From Flavobacteriaceae bacterium 3519-10 (GTDB taxonomy: Bacteria > Bacteroidota > Bacteroidia > Flavobacteriales > Weeksellaceae), in contig CP001673.1 in NCBI GenBank assembly GCA_000023725.1, positions 2,118,342 to 2,182,341 of the forward strand: 64,000 bases of DNA. Reading direction: 5' to 3'. The notes below the pieces were generated by a model. It was not told the DNA's origin and ran no database searches. It saw nothing but the letters and a program-made list of their open reading frames with translations. Positions 55,730-64,000 of this stretch are shown piece by piece (position 1 is the first letter of the stretch; each line of letters starts with the position of its first letter). The translations under genes were made by a program, and so were the position numbers.

Positions 55730-56155
55730 TTATTGAGGTTGAACAAAATCGTTAGCGACAACAAACTTGGTAACTACCGGTAACTTCTGTGCAGCAAGAC
55801 GCAATGCTTCTTTTGCCACTTCGTAAGGTACCCCTCCAACTTCGAACATTATTTTACCTGGCTTCACTACGGATACCCAATACTCTACGGCACCTTTACC
55901 TTTACCCATCCTTACTTCGGCTGGTTTCTTGGTAATAGGCTTATCCGGAAATATTTTGATCCACAGCTGGCCCTCTCTTTTCATATATCTTGTAGCTGCG
56001 ATACGCGCTGCTTCAATTTGTCTTGCAGTGATCCAAGCACCTTCTGTTGCTTTGATCCCGAAAGTTCCGTAAGCGAGTTGGTTCCCTCTTTGGGCAACTC
56101 CCTTCATCTTCATCTTGTGAACTTTACGGAATTTGGTTCTTCTTGGTTGTAACAT
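55730..56155 (-). CDS. rplP: 50S ribosomal protein L16 (uL16)
   Basis: The 141-residue protein starts [20 protein letters not shown] and has [20 protein letters not shown] and [20 protein letters not shown]. It sits at the peptidyl-transferase centre. A 94-nt heptamer spacer separates it from rpsC. Confidence 0.97.
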   Translation of the reverse strand: MLQPRRTKFRKVHKMKMKGVAQRGNQLAYGTFGIKATEGAWITARQIEAARIAATRYMKREGQLWIKIFPDKPITKKPAEVRMGKGKGAVEYWVSVVKPGKIMFEVGGVPYEVAKEALRLAAQKLPVVTKFVVANDFVQPQ

Positions 56156-56168
56156 TGTCTTAAATTTT

Positions 56169-56203
56169 AGATGCTAGATTTCAGATTTTAGATTTCAGAT
56201 TTT
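56169..56203. repeat. Heptamer array AGATTT(T/C) in the rpsC-rplP spacer
   Basis: Five exact-period heptads: AGATGCT, AGATTTC, AGATTTT, AGATTTC, AGATTTT. The same unit family as in the rpsK-rpsD spacer 8 kb away. Confidence 0.8.
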
Positions 56204-56249
56204 AAAAAAGTAACGGTGATTTAAAACTTAAAATTTATTATCTAAAATT

Positions 56250-57005
56250 TTAGTTGTTATTGTTTCTTCTTGGTCTTCTGTCGCCGCCTCTGTCTCCTCT
56301 GTCATTACGATCATTTCTGTCGCCTCTTCCTGCAGGTGCTCCTTTTTTCTGTTGTCCTACCAATGGGCTAAGGTCTCTTTTACCGTAAACCTCGCCTTTC
56401 ATGATCCAAACTTTTACGCCAAGCTTTCCGTACTGAGTTAAAGCTTCACCGATATGATAATCGATATCTGCTCTGAAGGTAGACAATGGGATTCTTCCGT
56501 CTTTGAAAGATTCGCTTCTTGCCATCTCCGCTCCGTTCAGTCTACCGGAAATCTGTACTTTGATCCCTTCTGCGCCCATTCTCATGGTGCTTTGGATAGA
56601 CATTTTTACGGCTCTTCTGTAAGAGATACGGTTTTCTATCTGTTTTGCGATGCTGTCTGCAACTAATACTGCATCAAGCTCGGGTCTTTTGATTTCGAAG
56701 ATATTGATCTGGATGTCCTTATCGGTGATCTTTTTCAATTCTTCTTTCAGTTTATCAACTTCCTGGCCTCCTTTTCCGATGATCAGTCCTGGTCTTGCAG
56801 TAGTGATTGTTACTGTTACTAATTTAAGGGTTCTTTCAATATAGATTCTTGAAATACCGCCTTTAGATAATCTAGCTTCAAGGTATCTTCTGATTTTGTA
56901 GTCTTCAGCGATTCTGTCGCCGTAGTTTTTACCACCGAACCAGTTCGAATCCCATCCTCTGATGATACCTAATCTGTTACCAATTGGATTTGTCTTCTGT
57001 CCCAT
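56250..57005 (-). CDS. rpsC: 30S ribosomal protein S3 (uS3) with Arg/Asp/Gly-rich tail
   Basis: The 251-residue protein has a KH domain ([20 protein letters not shown]) and the C-domain with [20 protein letters not shown]. The last ~28 residues are low complexity ([20 protein letters not shown] then RRPRRNNNN), an RGG-like extension beyond the usual end. It is a component of the mRNA entry site. It lies 8 nt after rplV. Confidence 0.97.
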   Translation of the reverse strand: MGQKTNPIGNRLGIIRGWDSNWFGGKNYGDRIAEDYKIRRYLEARLSKGGISRIYIERTLKLVTVTITTARPGLIIGKGGQEVDKLKEELKKITDKDIQINIFEIKRPELDAVLVADSIAKQIENRISYRRAVKMSIQSTMRMGAEGIKVQISGRLNGAEMARSESFKDGRIPLSTFRADIDYHIGEALTQYGKLGVKVWIMKGEVYGKRDLSPLVGQQKKGAPAGRGDRNDRNDRGDRGGDRRPRRNNNN

Positions 57006-57013
57006 ACCTTGAA

Positions 57014-57412
57014 TTAAATTTCTTTTGTACCTAAGATTAATGTAATGTGGTTTGATCTTTTTCGGATTCTGTGACCTCTACCCTGTGGGGCTGGTCTCAG
57101 TCTCTTCAATTGTCTTGCGCTGTCCACAAAAATTTCTTTTACGATTAAGTTTGCTTCTTCAATATCAGCATCTTCGTTTTTCAGCTGCCAGTTGGCCATT
57201 GCAGAAAGAAGAACTTTTTCTAACTTGTTAGAAGCGTCTTTTTTCGAAAATTTCAGGATAGCTAAAGCTTTGTCAACTTCAATTCCTCTGATGATATCAG
57301 CAACTAATCTCATTTTTCTAGGAGAAGACGGGCAGTCGTTATGTAACGCTTTTGCTACATCCTGGTTTGCTATTTTACGTGCTAATGCACTTTCTCTTTT
57401 TCTTGATCCCAT
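57014..57412 (-). CDS. rplV: 50S ribosomal protein L22 (uL22)
   Basis: The 132-residue protein has [20 protein letters not shown] and the tunnel-loop end [20 protein letters not shown]. Its loop lines the exit tunnel where macrolides act. It lies 2 nt after rpsS. Confidence 0.97.
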   Translation of the reverse strand: MGSRKRESALARKIANQDVAKALHNDCPSSPRKMRLVADIIRGIEVDKALAILKFSKKDASNKLEKVLLSAMANWQLKNEDADIEEANLIVKEIFVDSARQLKRLRPAPQGRGHRIRKRSNHITLILGTKEI

Positions 57413-57414
57413 GA

Positions 57415-57693
57415 TTATCTACCTCCTTTATTTTTGTTACCACCGTGACCTCTGAAAGATCTTGTCGGAGAAAATTCGCCTAACTTGTGACCTACCATGT
57501 TTTCAGTAACGTATACAGGGATAAAAGATTTACCGTTGTGTACTGCGATGGTTTGTCCTACGAAGTCCGGGGAGATCATTGATGCTCTGGACCAAGTTTT
57601 TATTACTGTCTTCTTACCAGACTCTATATTTGTCTGAACCTTCTTATCTAAAGTATGATGAATGAAAGGTCCTTTCTTAAGTGATCTTGCCAT
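57415..57693 (-). CDS. rpsS: 30S ribosomal protein S19 (uS19)
   Basis: The 92-residue protein starts [20 protein letters not shown] and has the signature [19 protein letters not shown]. It lies 2 nt after rplB. Confidence 0.97.
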   Translation of the reverse strand: MARSLKKGPFIHHTLDKKVQTNIESGKKTVIKTWSRASMISPDFVGQTIAVHNGKSFIPVYVTENMVGHKLGEFSPTRSFRGHGGNKNKGGR

Positions 57694-57695
57694 AA

Positions 57696-58517
57696 TTATT
57701 TTCTTTTAGATACGATAAATCGGTTAGACGCTTTGTTTTTCTTTCTTGTTTTGTAACCTTTAGCCGGCATACCGTTTCTGGATCTTGGGTGACCTCCGGA
57801 CGATTTACCTTCACCACCACCCATTGGGTGATCTACAGGGTTCATCACTACCGGTCTTGTTCTTGGTCTTCTTCCCAGCCATCTGCTTCTACCTGCTTTA
57901 CCGGATACGGTAAGCTGATGATCAGAGTTGGATACAGATCCAATCATTGCCATACATTCAGTAAGGATCATTCTGGATTCTCCTGAAGGCAATTTAACGA
58001 TTGCATATTTACCGTCTCTTGAAGTTAACTGTGCCGAAGATCCTGCGCTTCTTGCCATTACCGCACCTTGTCCAGGTCTCAGTTCGATGCATGAAACTAC
58101 AGTTCCCAACGGAACGTTTTTCAACTTCATTGCGTTACCTACGTTAGGCTCAGCTGTTTCCGATGAAATTACTTTCTGGTCTACTTTGATACCGTTTGGA
58201 GCGATGATGTATCTCTTCTCTCCGTCTGCGTACTCTAAAAGTGCGATGAAAGCAGTTCTGTTCGGATCATACTCTACAGTTTTTACCGTAGCTTCAACAT
58301 CGAATTTGTTTCGCTTGAAGTCGATAATTCTGTATTTTTGTTTGTGTCCACCTCCGGTGTAACGCATGGTCATTTTACCAGTATTGTTACGACCACCTGA
58401 CTTACTAATACCAACGGTTAGAGACTTCTCTGGTTTGTTGGTAGTAATTTCCTCAAAGTTGTTAACAACTCTGAATCTCTGTCCCGGGGTGATAGGTTTT
58501 AATTTTCTAACAGACAT
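57696..58517 (-). CDS. rplB: 50S ribosomal protein L2 (uL2)
   Basis: The 273-residue primary 23S-binding protein has [39 protein letters not shown] and the signature [18 protein letters not shown] with the conserved histidine for peptidyl transfer. It lies 41 nt after rplW. Confidence 0.97.
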   Translation of the reverse strand: MSVRKLKPITPGQRFRVVNNFEEITTNKPEKSLTVGISKSGGRNNTGKMTMRYTGGGHKQKYRIIDFKRNKFDVEATVKTVEYDPNRTAFIALLEYADGEKRYIIAPNGIKVDQKVISSETAEPNVGNAMKLKNVPLGTVVSCIELRPGQGAVMARSAGSSAQLTSRDGKYAIVKLPSGESRMILTECMAMIGSVSNSDHQLTVSGKAGRSRWLGRRPRTRPVVMNPVDHPMGGGEGKSSGGHPRSRNGMPAKGYKTRKKNKASNRFIVSKRK

Positions 58518-58558
58518 TACTATTGATTATAATTAATTAATTCGTTTTGTTACTTGTC

Positions 58559-58849
58559 TTAGTTGGTAGCGAAAATATCAATCACTTCTCCTTCTGCAAG
58601 GGAAACAACTGCTTTCTTCAACTTGTTGGTTTTGCCAACCTGCAATCCTTTCTTGGTGTGTTTCGAAGAAACTTTAGGAGCGTAAATCATTGTTCTTACG
58701 TCTGCTACTTTCACACCGTAAGCCTCTTCTACCGCTTTTCTGATCTGGATTTTATTCGCTTTCGTATTTACGAAAAAAGAATAGGCACCTCTCAAATCCG
58801 TAAGATAGTTTGCTTTTTCTGAGATGATGGGTTTAATAATAATAGACAT
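58559..58849 (-). CDS. rplW: 50S ribosomal protein L23 (uL23)
   Basis: The 96-residue protein starts MSIIIKPIISEKANYLTDLR and has FFVNTKANKIQIRKAVEEAY and GVKVADVRTM. It forms the docking site for trigger factor and SRP at the tunnel exit. It lies 3 nt after rplD. Confidence 0.97.
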   Translation of the reverse strand: MSIIIKPIISEKANYLTDLRGAYSFFVNTKANKIQIRKAVEEAYGVKVADVRTMIYAPKVSSKHTKKGLQVGKTNKLKKAVVSLAEGEVIDIFATN

Positions 58850-58852
58850 GAT

Positions 58853-59482
58853 TTATTTTCTTAAGTTTTCCTGAAATTTTTCGATAGCACCTTCTAAAAA
58901 TACAATCTCGCCAGCGTGTACCAAATCGTAAGAACTGATCTCGTTGTACGTCAGTACTGTAGTTTTAGGTAAATTTCTAGATGACAGATATACATTTTTG
59001 TTAGCTTCAGGCAAAATATACAGTGATTTTTTACCCTCGAAACCTAATGCATTGTTCAAGTTGATAAATTCTTTAGTTTTAGGAGCATCAAAGTTGAATG
59101 CCTCAAGAACTTTAATAGAATTGTCTCTCATTTTTTGAGAAAGCACTGATTTTTTTGCTAATCTTTTCAAAGCTTTGTTCAGTTTGAAACGGTAATCTCT
59201 CGGTTTTGGACCGAAAACTCTACCTCCACCTCTGAAAGTTGGCGACTTGATATCACCATATCTTGCAGAACCTGAACCTTTTTGCTTCTTAAGTTTTCTT
59301 GTAGAAGCAGTAATTTCGCTTCTTTCTTTTGATTTATGTGTTCCCTGACGCTGTGCGGCAAGATATTGCTTCACTTCTAAGTAAACCGCGTGCTGGTTAG
59401 GCTCAATTCCAAAGATGGCTTCGTCTAACTGAACTGATCTTCCGGTTTCTTTTCCTGATGTATTGAATACTGTTAGTTCCAT
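58853..59482 (-). CDS. rplD: 50S ribosomal protein L4 (uL4)
   Basis: The 209-residue protein has the tunnel loop region [20 protein letters not shown] with [15 protein letters not shown], and the C-terminal [20 protein letters not shown]. In E. coli L4 controls the S10 operon; whether it does so here is unknown. It overlaps rplC by 10 nt, implying coupled translation. Confidence 0.97.
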   Translation of the reverse strand: MELTVFNTSGKETGRSVQLDEAIFGIEPNQHAVYLEVKQYLAAQRQGTHKSKERSEITASTRKLKKQKGSGSARYGDIKSPTFRGGGRVFGPKPRDYRFKLNKALKRLAKKSVLSQKMRDNSIKVLEAFNFDAPKTKEFINLNNALGFEGKKSLYILPEANKNVYLSSRNLPKTTVLTYNEISSYDLVHAGEIVFLEGAIEKFQENLRK

Positions 59483-60099
59483 TTTCTGATAATTACATAA
59501 GAATTTTTCGCTCCCGGAACAGCACCTTTTACTACTAAAAGATTTTGCTCTTCATCTACTCTTAACACTTGAAGGTTCTGTACGGTAACTTGCTTACCAC
59601 CCATTCTACCTGCCATGCGCATTCCTTTGAATACTCTGGACGGATCTGAACCTGCACCGATGGAACCTGGGGCTCTCAATCTGTTGTGCTGGCCATGGGT
59701 TGCCTGCATTACCCCACCGAAGTTGTGTCTTTTTACAACCCCCTGGAAACCTTTACCTTTTGAAGTTCCTGTAACATCAACAAATTCTCCTTGTGAGAAT
59801 AAATCAACTTTCACTTCATCTCCTACGCTTAATTTGTCTACGAACTCATGATAGAATTCTACAAGTTTAGCTTTTGGAGCAGAACCAGCCTTTTTAAAAT
59901 GGCCGATTAACGCTTTACCAACGTTCTTTTCACTCTTGTCATCGAAACCAAGCTGAGCAGCTTTATACCCATCTTTTTCTATGGTTCTGACCTGTAAAAC
60001 CGAGCAAGGACCAGCCTGAATAACGGTGCACGGCATATTTTTGCCGTTCTCGTCGAACAGGGAAGTCATCCCGATTTTTTTACCAATAATACCTGACAT
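59473..60099 (-). CDS. rplC: 50S ribosomal protein L3 (uL3), first gene of the supercluster
   Basis: The 208-residue protein starts [20 protein letters not shown] and has the L3 signature [15 protein letters not shown] and [20 protein letters not shown] with [20 protein letters not shown]. Here it is promoter-proximal because rpsJ is not upstream. A strong promoter sits ~95 nt before the ATG. Confidence 0.97.
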   Translation of the reverse strand: MSGIIGKKIGMTSLFDENGKNMPCTVIQAGPCSVLQVRTIEKDGYKAAQLGFDDKSEKNVGKALIGHFKKAGSAPKAKLVEFYHEFVDKLSVGDEVKVDLFSQGEFVDVTGTSKGKGFQGVVKRHNFGGVMQATHGQHNRLRAPGSIGAGSDPSRVFKGMRMAGRMGGKQVTVQNLQVLRVDEEQNLLVVKGAVPGAKNSYVIIRKWN

Positions 60100-60188
60100 T
60101 ATTTATATATATTATTTATGTTCACAGTTTTCAATTGAGGTTTAGGTGATTTCTATTTTTGAAATAGGCATACTTCTTCCCTAAATTG
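60100..60188 (-). promoter_or_regulatory. 5' leader of the rplC operon
   Basis: The ~89-nt leader between the promoter and the rplC ATG holds a short hairpin CTATTT-CAA-AAATAG (60153-60167 region) and is AT-rich near the start. A regulatory role is inferred only from its position. Confidence 0.35.
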
Positions 60189-60194
60189 AGTGTG

Positions 60195-60225
60195 CAAATG
60201 TATGAAGATTTTCTGAATTGACAAA
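60195..60225 (-). promoter_or_regulatory. Promoter of the ribosomal supercluster
   Basis: On the minus strand TTTG (60222-60225), 19 nt, then TACATTTG (60195-60202). This is a perfect consensus with the same spacing as the metalloprotease promoter. No second promoter of this quality was noticed within the 14-kb cluster. Confidence 0.8.
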
Positions 60226-60268
60226 TACTGATGCAAAAATATTTTGAAAATCAGCGTTCTATGAAAAT

Positions 60269-60289
60269 GCCTCAGAATTATCCTGAGGC
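60269..60289 (-). terminator. Terminator after the second GLPGLI gene
   Basis: GCCTCAG/CTGAGGC arms with a 7-nt loop are followed on the minus strand by ATTTTC. It stands between the GLPGLI stop and the rplC promoter, insulating the ribosomal operon. Confidence 0.7.
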
Positions 60290-60356
60290 ACGGGTCTAAA
60301 TCTTTGCGAAAAAATGAATTTGAGCAATCCAGCCGCCAAAAATGCGTGGATGCAGT

Positions 60357-61196
60357 TTATCTCGGCTGCGGAAAGCGAATCGCTTTGCTGATCTCAATGG
60401 GGTTATTCTCGCGGCGGATGCGGGCCTGTGCATCCTCGGTAAGGGGTTTAAACTGGTCTAAACCCGTCACCTGTTTGCCTGCATACATAAAGCGGGCGCT
60501 TGGATCCGTATTGTTTTTGTAGGCTTGCTTCATCTCACGCAGCGGATCATTATAATTTTCAAGCTGTTTTGCAAGCCAAACCTTTTCAGTTATTGCTATC
60601 GGTTTTTTTCCGGCGAAAGATTCGAGGAACAAAGACGTATCATAGGTATCCTTAAACTGCTGACTTTTAATTAAAGCGAACTTAAAGTTATCCTTATCAT
60701 CATACAGTTCGAAAATAAGCCCCGGCAAACCACGGAATTTGTACGGACCTTCAGATATCGGTACTTCTTTGCTGAACCAGGCCGTCCAGTTTCTGCCTCC
60801 AAACTGAGTAGTGGCTTTCTGCAAAGTGTAATCGGCGGATTTCTTGGTTTCTTCTGTCAATTTCCACGAAATTGGATCAACAGTTTTAATACTGAAAAAA
60901 TCACTAGTAAGCAGAAAGCTCACATTTTCGTTAGAATCGCGCTTGCGGCTGAGCGCCGGCACGCTGTCGTCCCAGATAATATTCTTGAAATCGCGCACTT
61001 TGTTCAGCGAGTCGTTTTCAGCATACATATAAGGATAGAATTTCACATTGTCCGGATTCACGTCCAAAACCATGTTCTCTGTTCGGAACTCTTTGGCGAG
61101 CGAATCGCTTTTAAACTGAAATCCGTAGATGAAGCGGTGCGTCTGTGCCGTACATAAAGATGAAAGCAGCAAAATGAGGAGGAGCAGATTTTTCAT
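60357..61196 (-). CDS. GLPGLI family exported protein (second copy)
   Basis: The product is ~279 residues from the ATG at 61196, where a signal peptide begins (MKNLLLLILLLSSLCTAQ); a TTG 18 nt upstream lies in the promoter -7 element and is rejected. The motif GPYKFRGLPGLIFELYDD lies near residue 165, with WTAWFSKEVPISEGPYK before it. It is a paralogue of the protein at 10718 with the same architecture but different ends (IRFPQPR at the C-terminus). Function unknown; envelope location inferred. Probably monocistronic. Confidence 0.9.
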   Translation of the reverse strand: MKNLLLLILLLSSLCTAQTHRFIYGFQFKSDSLAKEFRTENMVLDVNPDNVKFYPYMYAENDSLNKVRDFKNIIWDDSVPALSRKRDSNENVSFLLTSDFFSIKTVDPISWKLTEETKKSADYTLQKATTQFGGRNWTAWFSKEVPISEGPYKFRGLPGLIFELYDDKDNFKFALIKSQQFKDTYDTSLFLESFAGKKPIAITEKVWLAKQLENYNDPLREMKQAYKNNTDPSARFMYAGKQVTGLDQFKPLTEDAQARIRRENNPIEISKAIRFPQPR

Positions 61197-61211
61197 GGCG
61201 ATTAGTTTATC

Positions 61212-61219
61212 CAAATTTA
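61212..61219 (-). promoter_or_regulatory. -7 element before the second GLPGLI gene
   Basis: It reads TAAATTTG on the minus strand, 15 nt before the ATG at 61196. Confidence 0.5.
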
Positions 61220-61270
61220 GTAATTCCTGAAAATATGCTGACCTTATTTAATTGTATTAAAAATCTTAAT

Positions 61271-62473
61271 CTATTTCGCTTTGCGAAATCTGTTGAACCA
61301 AAAAATAAACCCGGTAACCGGAAGTGAAAAACCGATAAAACACACAATAAAATAAAGGATGATGCTTTTAAGACCCAAAATTTCGCCGGTGTGCAGCGGT
61401 TTAGCAAGTGAAGTAAATTGCTGATCAAGTGGTTTGTCCTGAAACAGGTCTTTCGATTTTAGCTCACCGGTCTTGTCGAAAGTGATCTGATCAGGGAGCA
61501 TCGCGCCGAGCCAGTTATCGGTATTGATTTTCGTTACTACAAACCGCGGGTTCTCTTTATTAGGATATTCTACCGTTGTGGCCGCTTCATAGGGCAAAAT
61601 TTTATTTGCCGCAGCGATTATTTGTCCGAGCGTCGCGGCTTTTTCTTCTTTTAGTGAAGACTTTTCTTTTTGGCGGCTCAGCATATCATTAAAGAGATCG
61701 TCAAACGCATTGTCTTCTTCACCGGTATTTGTGGCAGCGGTATTCGAAACGAGTGTTCCTCCAAGTGAAACAATCAGCGCATTTTTAACCCACGGATAAG
61801 TAACGTAAAGCCCGGTGACAGCCATAAAAAACAACAGGATGCAAGCGTAGAAACCCATCGTGTTGTGGAGGTCGTAATTCAGACGCTGAAATTTCGCATT
61901 GAACTTTACAGTTAATGCCTGCCTCATATGTTTGAGTTTCTTCGGGAACCACAGAATAAAACCCGAAAACAACAGAATGCAGAACATCAGAACCGCTACC
62001 CCATTTATCTGGCGACCAACATTGCCCATCGCAAGATTCTTGTGAATATCAAGTATAACTTCAAAAAAATTATTGAGGCTCACATCTGCGTTGCCGAGAT
62101 TCTTGCCGGTGTAAGGATTAAAATATCCTGAAGATGCAATACCGTTCTGGCTATAATTCAATACATAACTTCGGTCCTTTTGCGCAGGCATAAATATTCC
62201 GGTGAGCACTTTCTGGTCTTTCGCCAGCATCTGCTGAATCTGATCGGGTGTTTTTTGGGTCCCGACGGCTTCAACATATACTTTGTCGCGGTTCAGCAAA
62301 TCGGTAAACTGATTTTTGAACGCATAAATACAGCCCGAAAGACATACAACGACGATCACAATACCCGACAGCAGCCCCAACCACAGATGAAGCAGGCCCA
62401 TGATGTATTTGAAAAGCGATTCTTTTTTGCGCCTTTTGCGGAGGAGAGTTTTCTTTAAAGGGGAAGTTTTCAT
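61271..62473 (-). CDS. PepSY-associated transmembrane protein
   Basis: The product is ~400 residues from the ATG at 62473 (a TTG 18 nt upstream is a poorer start). It has a basic N-terminus (LKKTLLRKRRKKES), helix 1 with HLWLGLLSGIVIVVVCLSGC, a PepSY-like periplasmic segment, then helices near 160-180, 205-230 and 365-395 with conserved His and Trp (HNTMGFYA, LHTGEILGLKSII). This matches PepSY-TM proteins, which in Bacteroidota often accompany siderophore receptors and may reduce ferric iron at the inner membrane. It is third in a minus-strand set with a TonB receptor and a lipoprotein. Confidence 0.85.
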   Translation of the reverse strand: MKTSPLKKTLLRKRRKKESLFKYIMGLLHLWLGLLSGIVIVVVCLSGCIYAFKNQFTDLLNRDKVYVEAVGTQKTPDQIQQMLAKDQKVLTGIFMPAQKDRSYVLNYSQNGIASSGYFNPYTGKNLGNADVSLNNFFEVILDIHKNLAMGNVGRQINGVAVLMFCILLFSGFILWFPKKLKHMRQALTVKFNAKFQRLNYDLHNTMGFYACILLFFMAVTGLYVTYPWVKNALIVSLGGTLVSNTAATNTGEEDNAFDDLFNDMLSRQKEKSSLKEEKAATLGQIIAAANKILPYEAATTVEYPNKENPRFVVTKINTDNWLGAMLPDQITFDKTGELKSKDLFQDKPLDQQFTSLAKPLHTGEILGLKSIILYFIVCFIGFSLPVTGFIFWFNRFRKAK

Positions 62474-62548
62474 AAGATGCACAAACGTCAAAAAGCATCA
62501 AGACAGTTTTATCTGCCTTAATGCTTCGATGAATAATTAATCTGTTTA

Positions 62549-63160
62549 TTATTCTCTCCCTTTGAAAGACTGATCTTTCACAATCTCGAGATATCTTGCG
62601 TGCTGCTCCGGAGTGAACACTTTTTTAAGTGCCTGCTTTCTCTGGTTGTCGAACTTCGTCCAGTATTCACGGGCCATTTCGGTGTTGCCGTGATATACAT
62701 CGTGGGCATCATTAAATGATTTTTCGAATGCATCATTTGCCGCATTAAGCATCGCAAACTGATCATCAGATAACTGTGTTTTGGTTTTGATCTGCTCTAA
62801 CAGCTGATTGGTATAACGAGGTCTTTTTCTTGAATTTTTATCAACGTAGGTATTGAATTTCTCCATCTGTGCAGGATCCAGCACCTTTGCCATTTCCTCA
62901 GCCTGCTTTTCGCGCATTTCTTCAGACTTTATTGCAAGTGCCACGCGGTCCATCTGTCCGCCCTGTGCTTTGGCAGCTTCGAAATTCTGCTCAGCCTGCT
63001 TTTGGTAACGGCCGGTAATCTCGTCGTAACTTTTTTCCTGATCAGCGGTGAGCGTAACTTCAGTCTTAAATTTCTGGTAATCTACGCCTCTTTTCTTTTT
63101 GCCCTCTCCGGAACACGAAACGATTACGAATGCAAGCAGTGCTAAAAAAAATGTTTTCAT
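62549..63160 (-). CDS. Helical lipoprotein between TonB receptor and PepSY genes
   Basis: The 203-residue protein has lipobox IVSC (cysteine 16). The mature part is highly charged and helical, with two repeated blocks of the form TLTADQEKSYDEITGRYQKQ...LDPAQMEKFNTYVDK and QLSDDQFAMLNAANDAFEKS...FTPEQHARYLEIVKDQ, reminiscent of Spy/CpxP LTxxQ repeats, which bind unfolded proteins or metal. That comparison is an inference. It lies 21 nt after the receptor stop, so co-transcription is likely. Confidence 0.75.
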   Translation of the reverse strand: MKTFFLALLAFVIVSCSGEGKKKRGVDYQKFKTEVTLTADQEKSYDEITGRYQKQAEQNFEAAKAQGGQMDRVALAIKSEEMREKQAEEMAKVLDPAQMEKFNTYVDKNSRKRPRYTNQLLEQIKTKTQLSDDQFAMLNAANDAFEKSFNDAHDVYHGNTEMAREYWTKFDNQRKQALKKVFTPEQHARYLEIVKDQSFKGRE

Positions 63161-63181
63161 TTTGAATTTATTTTTAATTGT

Positions 63182-64000
63182 TTAAAATTTATAGTTTAAC
63201 TGAATTGAGAAGTTGCGGGGCTGAATCTGATCCAAATAACCTCCTCGGAAGTAAGAGTTGTAACCCAATGCATCGAAAATGTTATTGAAGAAAACACGTA
63301 CGCCAATATTATTCTGGCTGTAACCAATCTGAGCATCCACGGTGGTATAAGAATTCATTAAAAACGGTTCCAGTCCTGGTGTTACGGAATTGGCATGACC
63401 TGAAACAATTGTTGTCTGGGTAAATTCATCTACCGGTCTTTCACCAACAAAATAAATACCTGCACCCATATCAAATCTGTTTAGGATTCCTGAGTCGAAT
63501 TTATAATTCAACCAACCGTTTGCTGTGTGTTTAGGCGCATTCATTGGGGCAGAACCTTCAACATAAGCCGGGCTGTTGTGATATTGCGCATCAAGATATG
63601 CCCAACCCGTCATCACCTGAAGGTTCGGTAATATTTTACCAATTAATTCTACTTCAACTCCTTTTCTGCGCAGCTGGCCAGCCAAACCATAAAAACCGGT
63701 CGCGGTACCATCTGCATTTAGGATGCTGTAGGAAAGATTATCATTTTTAATATCGAAAAGGGTAAGATTGAATCTTAATTTTTCGTCCAACCAATCAGAT
63801 TTAATTCCGGCTTCAAACTGCACTGCATCGGCCGCACCTACTGTTCCCCCATCGAGCAAACGGTTGTTCGCGCTTCTTAGGCTCGTTGTAGTTGTATAAG
63901 AACCGAAAAGGTTCACATTTTCACGTGGTGAAATGATCAATCCCAAAGATGGATTCCATGTAGCGTTCTCCTTATCTTCCGAGGTGCCATTTAATTTGCT
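63182..64000 (-). CDS. TonB-dependent siderophore receptor, C-terminal part (5' end outside window)
   Basis: The visible 272 codons are the end of an outer-membrane beta barrel: WNPSLGLIISPRENVNLFGS, then AADAVQFEAGIKSDWLDEKL, FDIKNDNLSYS, GVEVELIGKILPNLQVMTGW and the terminal strand RNFSIQLNYKF with a final Phe. These are typical of FecA/FhuA-like siderophore receptors, the plug domain being outside the window. The frame continues to the window edge without an upstream start. With the lipoprotein and PepSY genes it forms a likely iron-uptake unit. Confidence 0.9.
   Translation of the reverse strand, partial: SKLNGTSEDKENATWNPSLGLIISPRENVNLFGSYTTTTSLRSANNRLLDGGTVGAADAVQFEAGIKSDWLDEKLRFNLTLFDIKNDNLSYSILNADGTATGFYGLAGQLRRKGVEVELIGKILPNLQVMTGWAYLDAQYHNSPAYVEGSAPMNAPKHTANGWLNYKFDSGILNRFDMGAGIYFVGERPVDEFTQTTIVSGHANSVTPGLEPFLMNSYTTVDAQIGYSQNNIGVRVFFNNIFDALGYNSYFRGGYLDQIQPRNFSIQLNYKF

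Overview
The window comes from a member of the Bacteroidota, class Flavobacteriia, most like the Chryseobacterium/Kaistella group (Weeksellaceae). The evidence is the TAnnTTTG promoter element with TTTG- or TTTC-like -33 boxes, A-rich leaders without Shine-Dalgarno sequences, a type IX secretion (T9SS) sorting domain, many SPII lipoproteins, two GLPGLI proteins, DUF2480, DUF6452/DUF6048 and a ribosomal THX protein. I found no tRNA, rRNA, CRISPR array, prophage or intact insertion sequence.

Layout. 1-8.0 kb: the 5' 1496 codons of a giant secreted T9SS-type protein, lipoate-protein ligase, two unknown lipoproteins and a small membrane protein. 8.2-10.1 kb: rplM-rpsI-rpsB. 10.2-18.8 kb: mostly exported proteins (a six-cysteine-tail protein, GLPGLI, DUF6759-like, carboxypeptidase-regulatory-like, a 978-residue T9SS metalloprotease, DUF6048/DUF6452) plus trmB. 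18.8-28.6 kb: rlmD, a thioredoxin-fold lipoprotein without cysteines at its active site, sdhCAB, ComEC/Rec2 and lpxB. 28.7-36.3 kb: DUF2480, a GT-C-like membrane protein, a DUF937 protein with a lost stop codon, bTHX, a secreted nuclease, aspS and a GH92 alpha-mannosidase. 36.3-42.5 kb: SDR, enoyl-CoA hydratase, SMUG2-type glycosylase, a dead REP-associated tyrosine transposase among REP palindromes, paaZ with an extra C-terminal domain, and a small membrane protein. 42.5-45.9 kb: a large palindromic element, gltA, eno and a lipoprotein. 46.0-60.2 kb: the S10-spc-alpha ribosomal supercluster (28 genes) on the minus strand, lacking rpsJ. 60.3-64 kb: a second GLPGLI protein and a probable iron-uptake group (PepSY membrane protein, lipoprotein, TonB-dependent receptor).

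How the genes work together. Most of the window is core metabolism and translation: citrate synthase and succinate dehydrogenase for the TCA cycle, enolase for glycolysis, LplA for the lipoylated complexes, and the ribosomal operons. The rest is envelope and secretion. PaaZ and an enoyl-CoA hydratase point to phenylacetate-type aromatic degradation, though the paaABCDE genes are not present.

The most unusual signal is non-coding. Several spacers, including four inside the ribosomal supercluster, are built from degenerate tandem heptamers of unrelated sequence (AGATTTT, GTCTCCC, GATGGAT, AGTAAAA, TTTTAAA, GGCTATT/GCCAAAA). They share a 7-nt period rather than a sequence. Two of these spacers also share an 18-nt identical core and a hairpin. 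I did not find a convincing new multi-gene defence or biosynthetic system.
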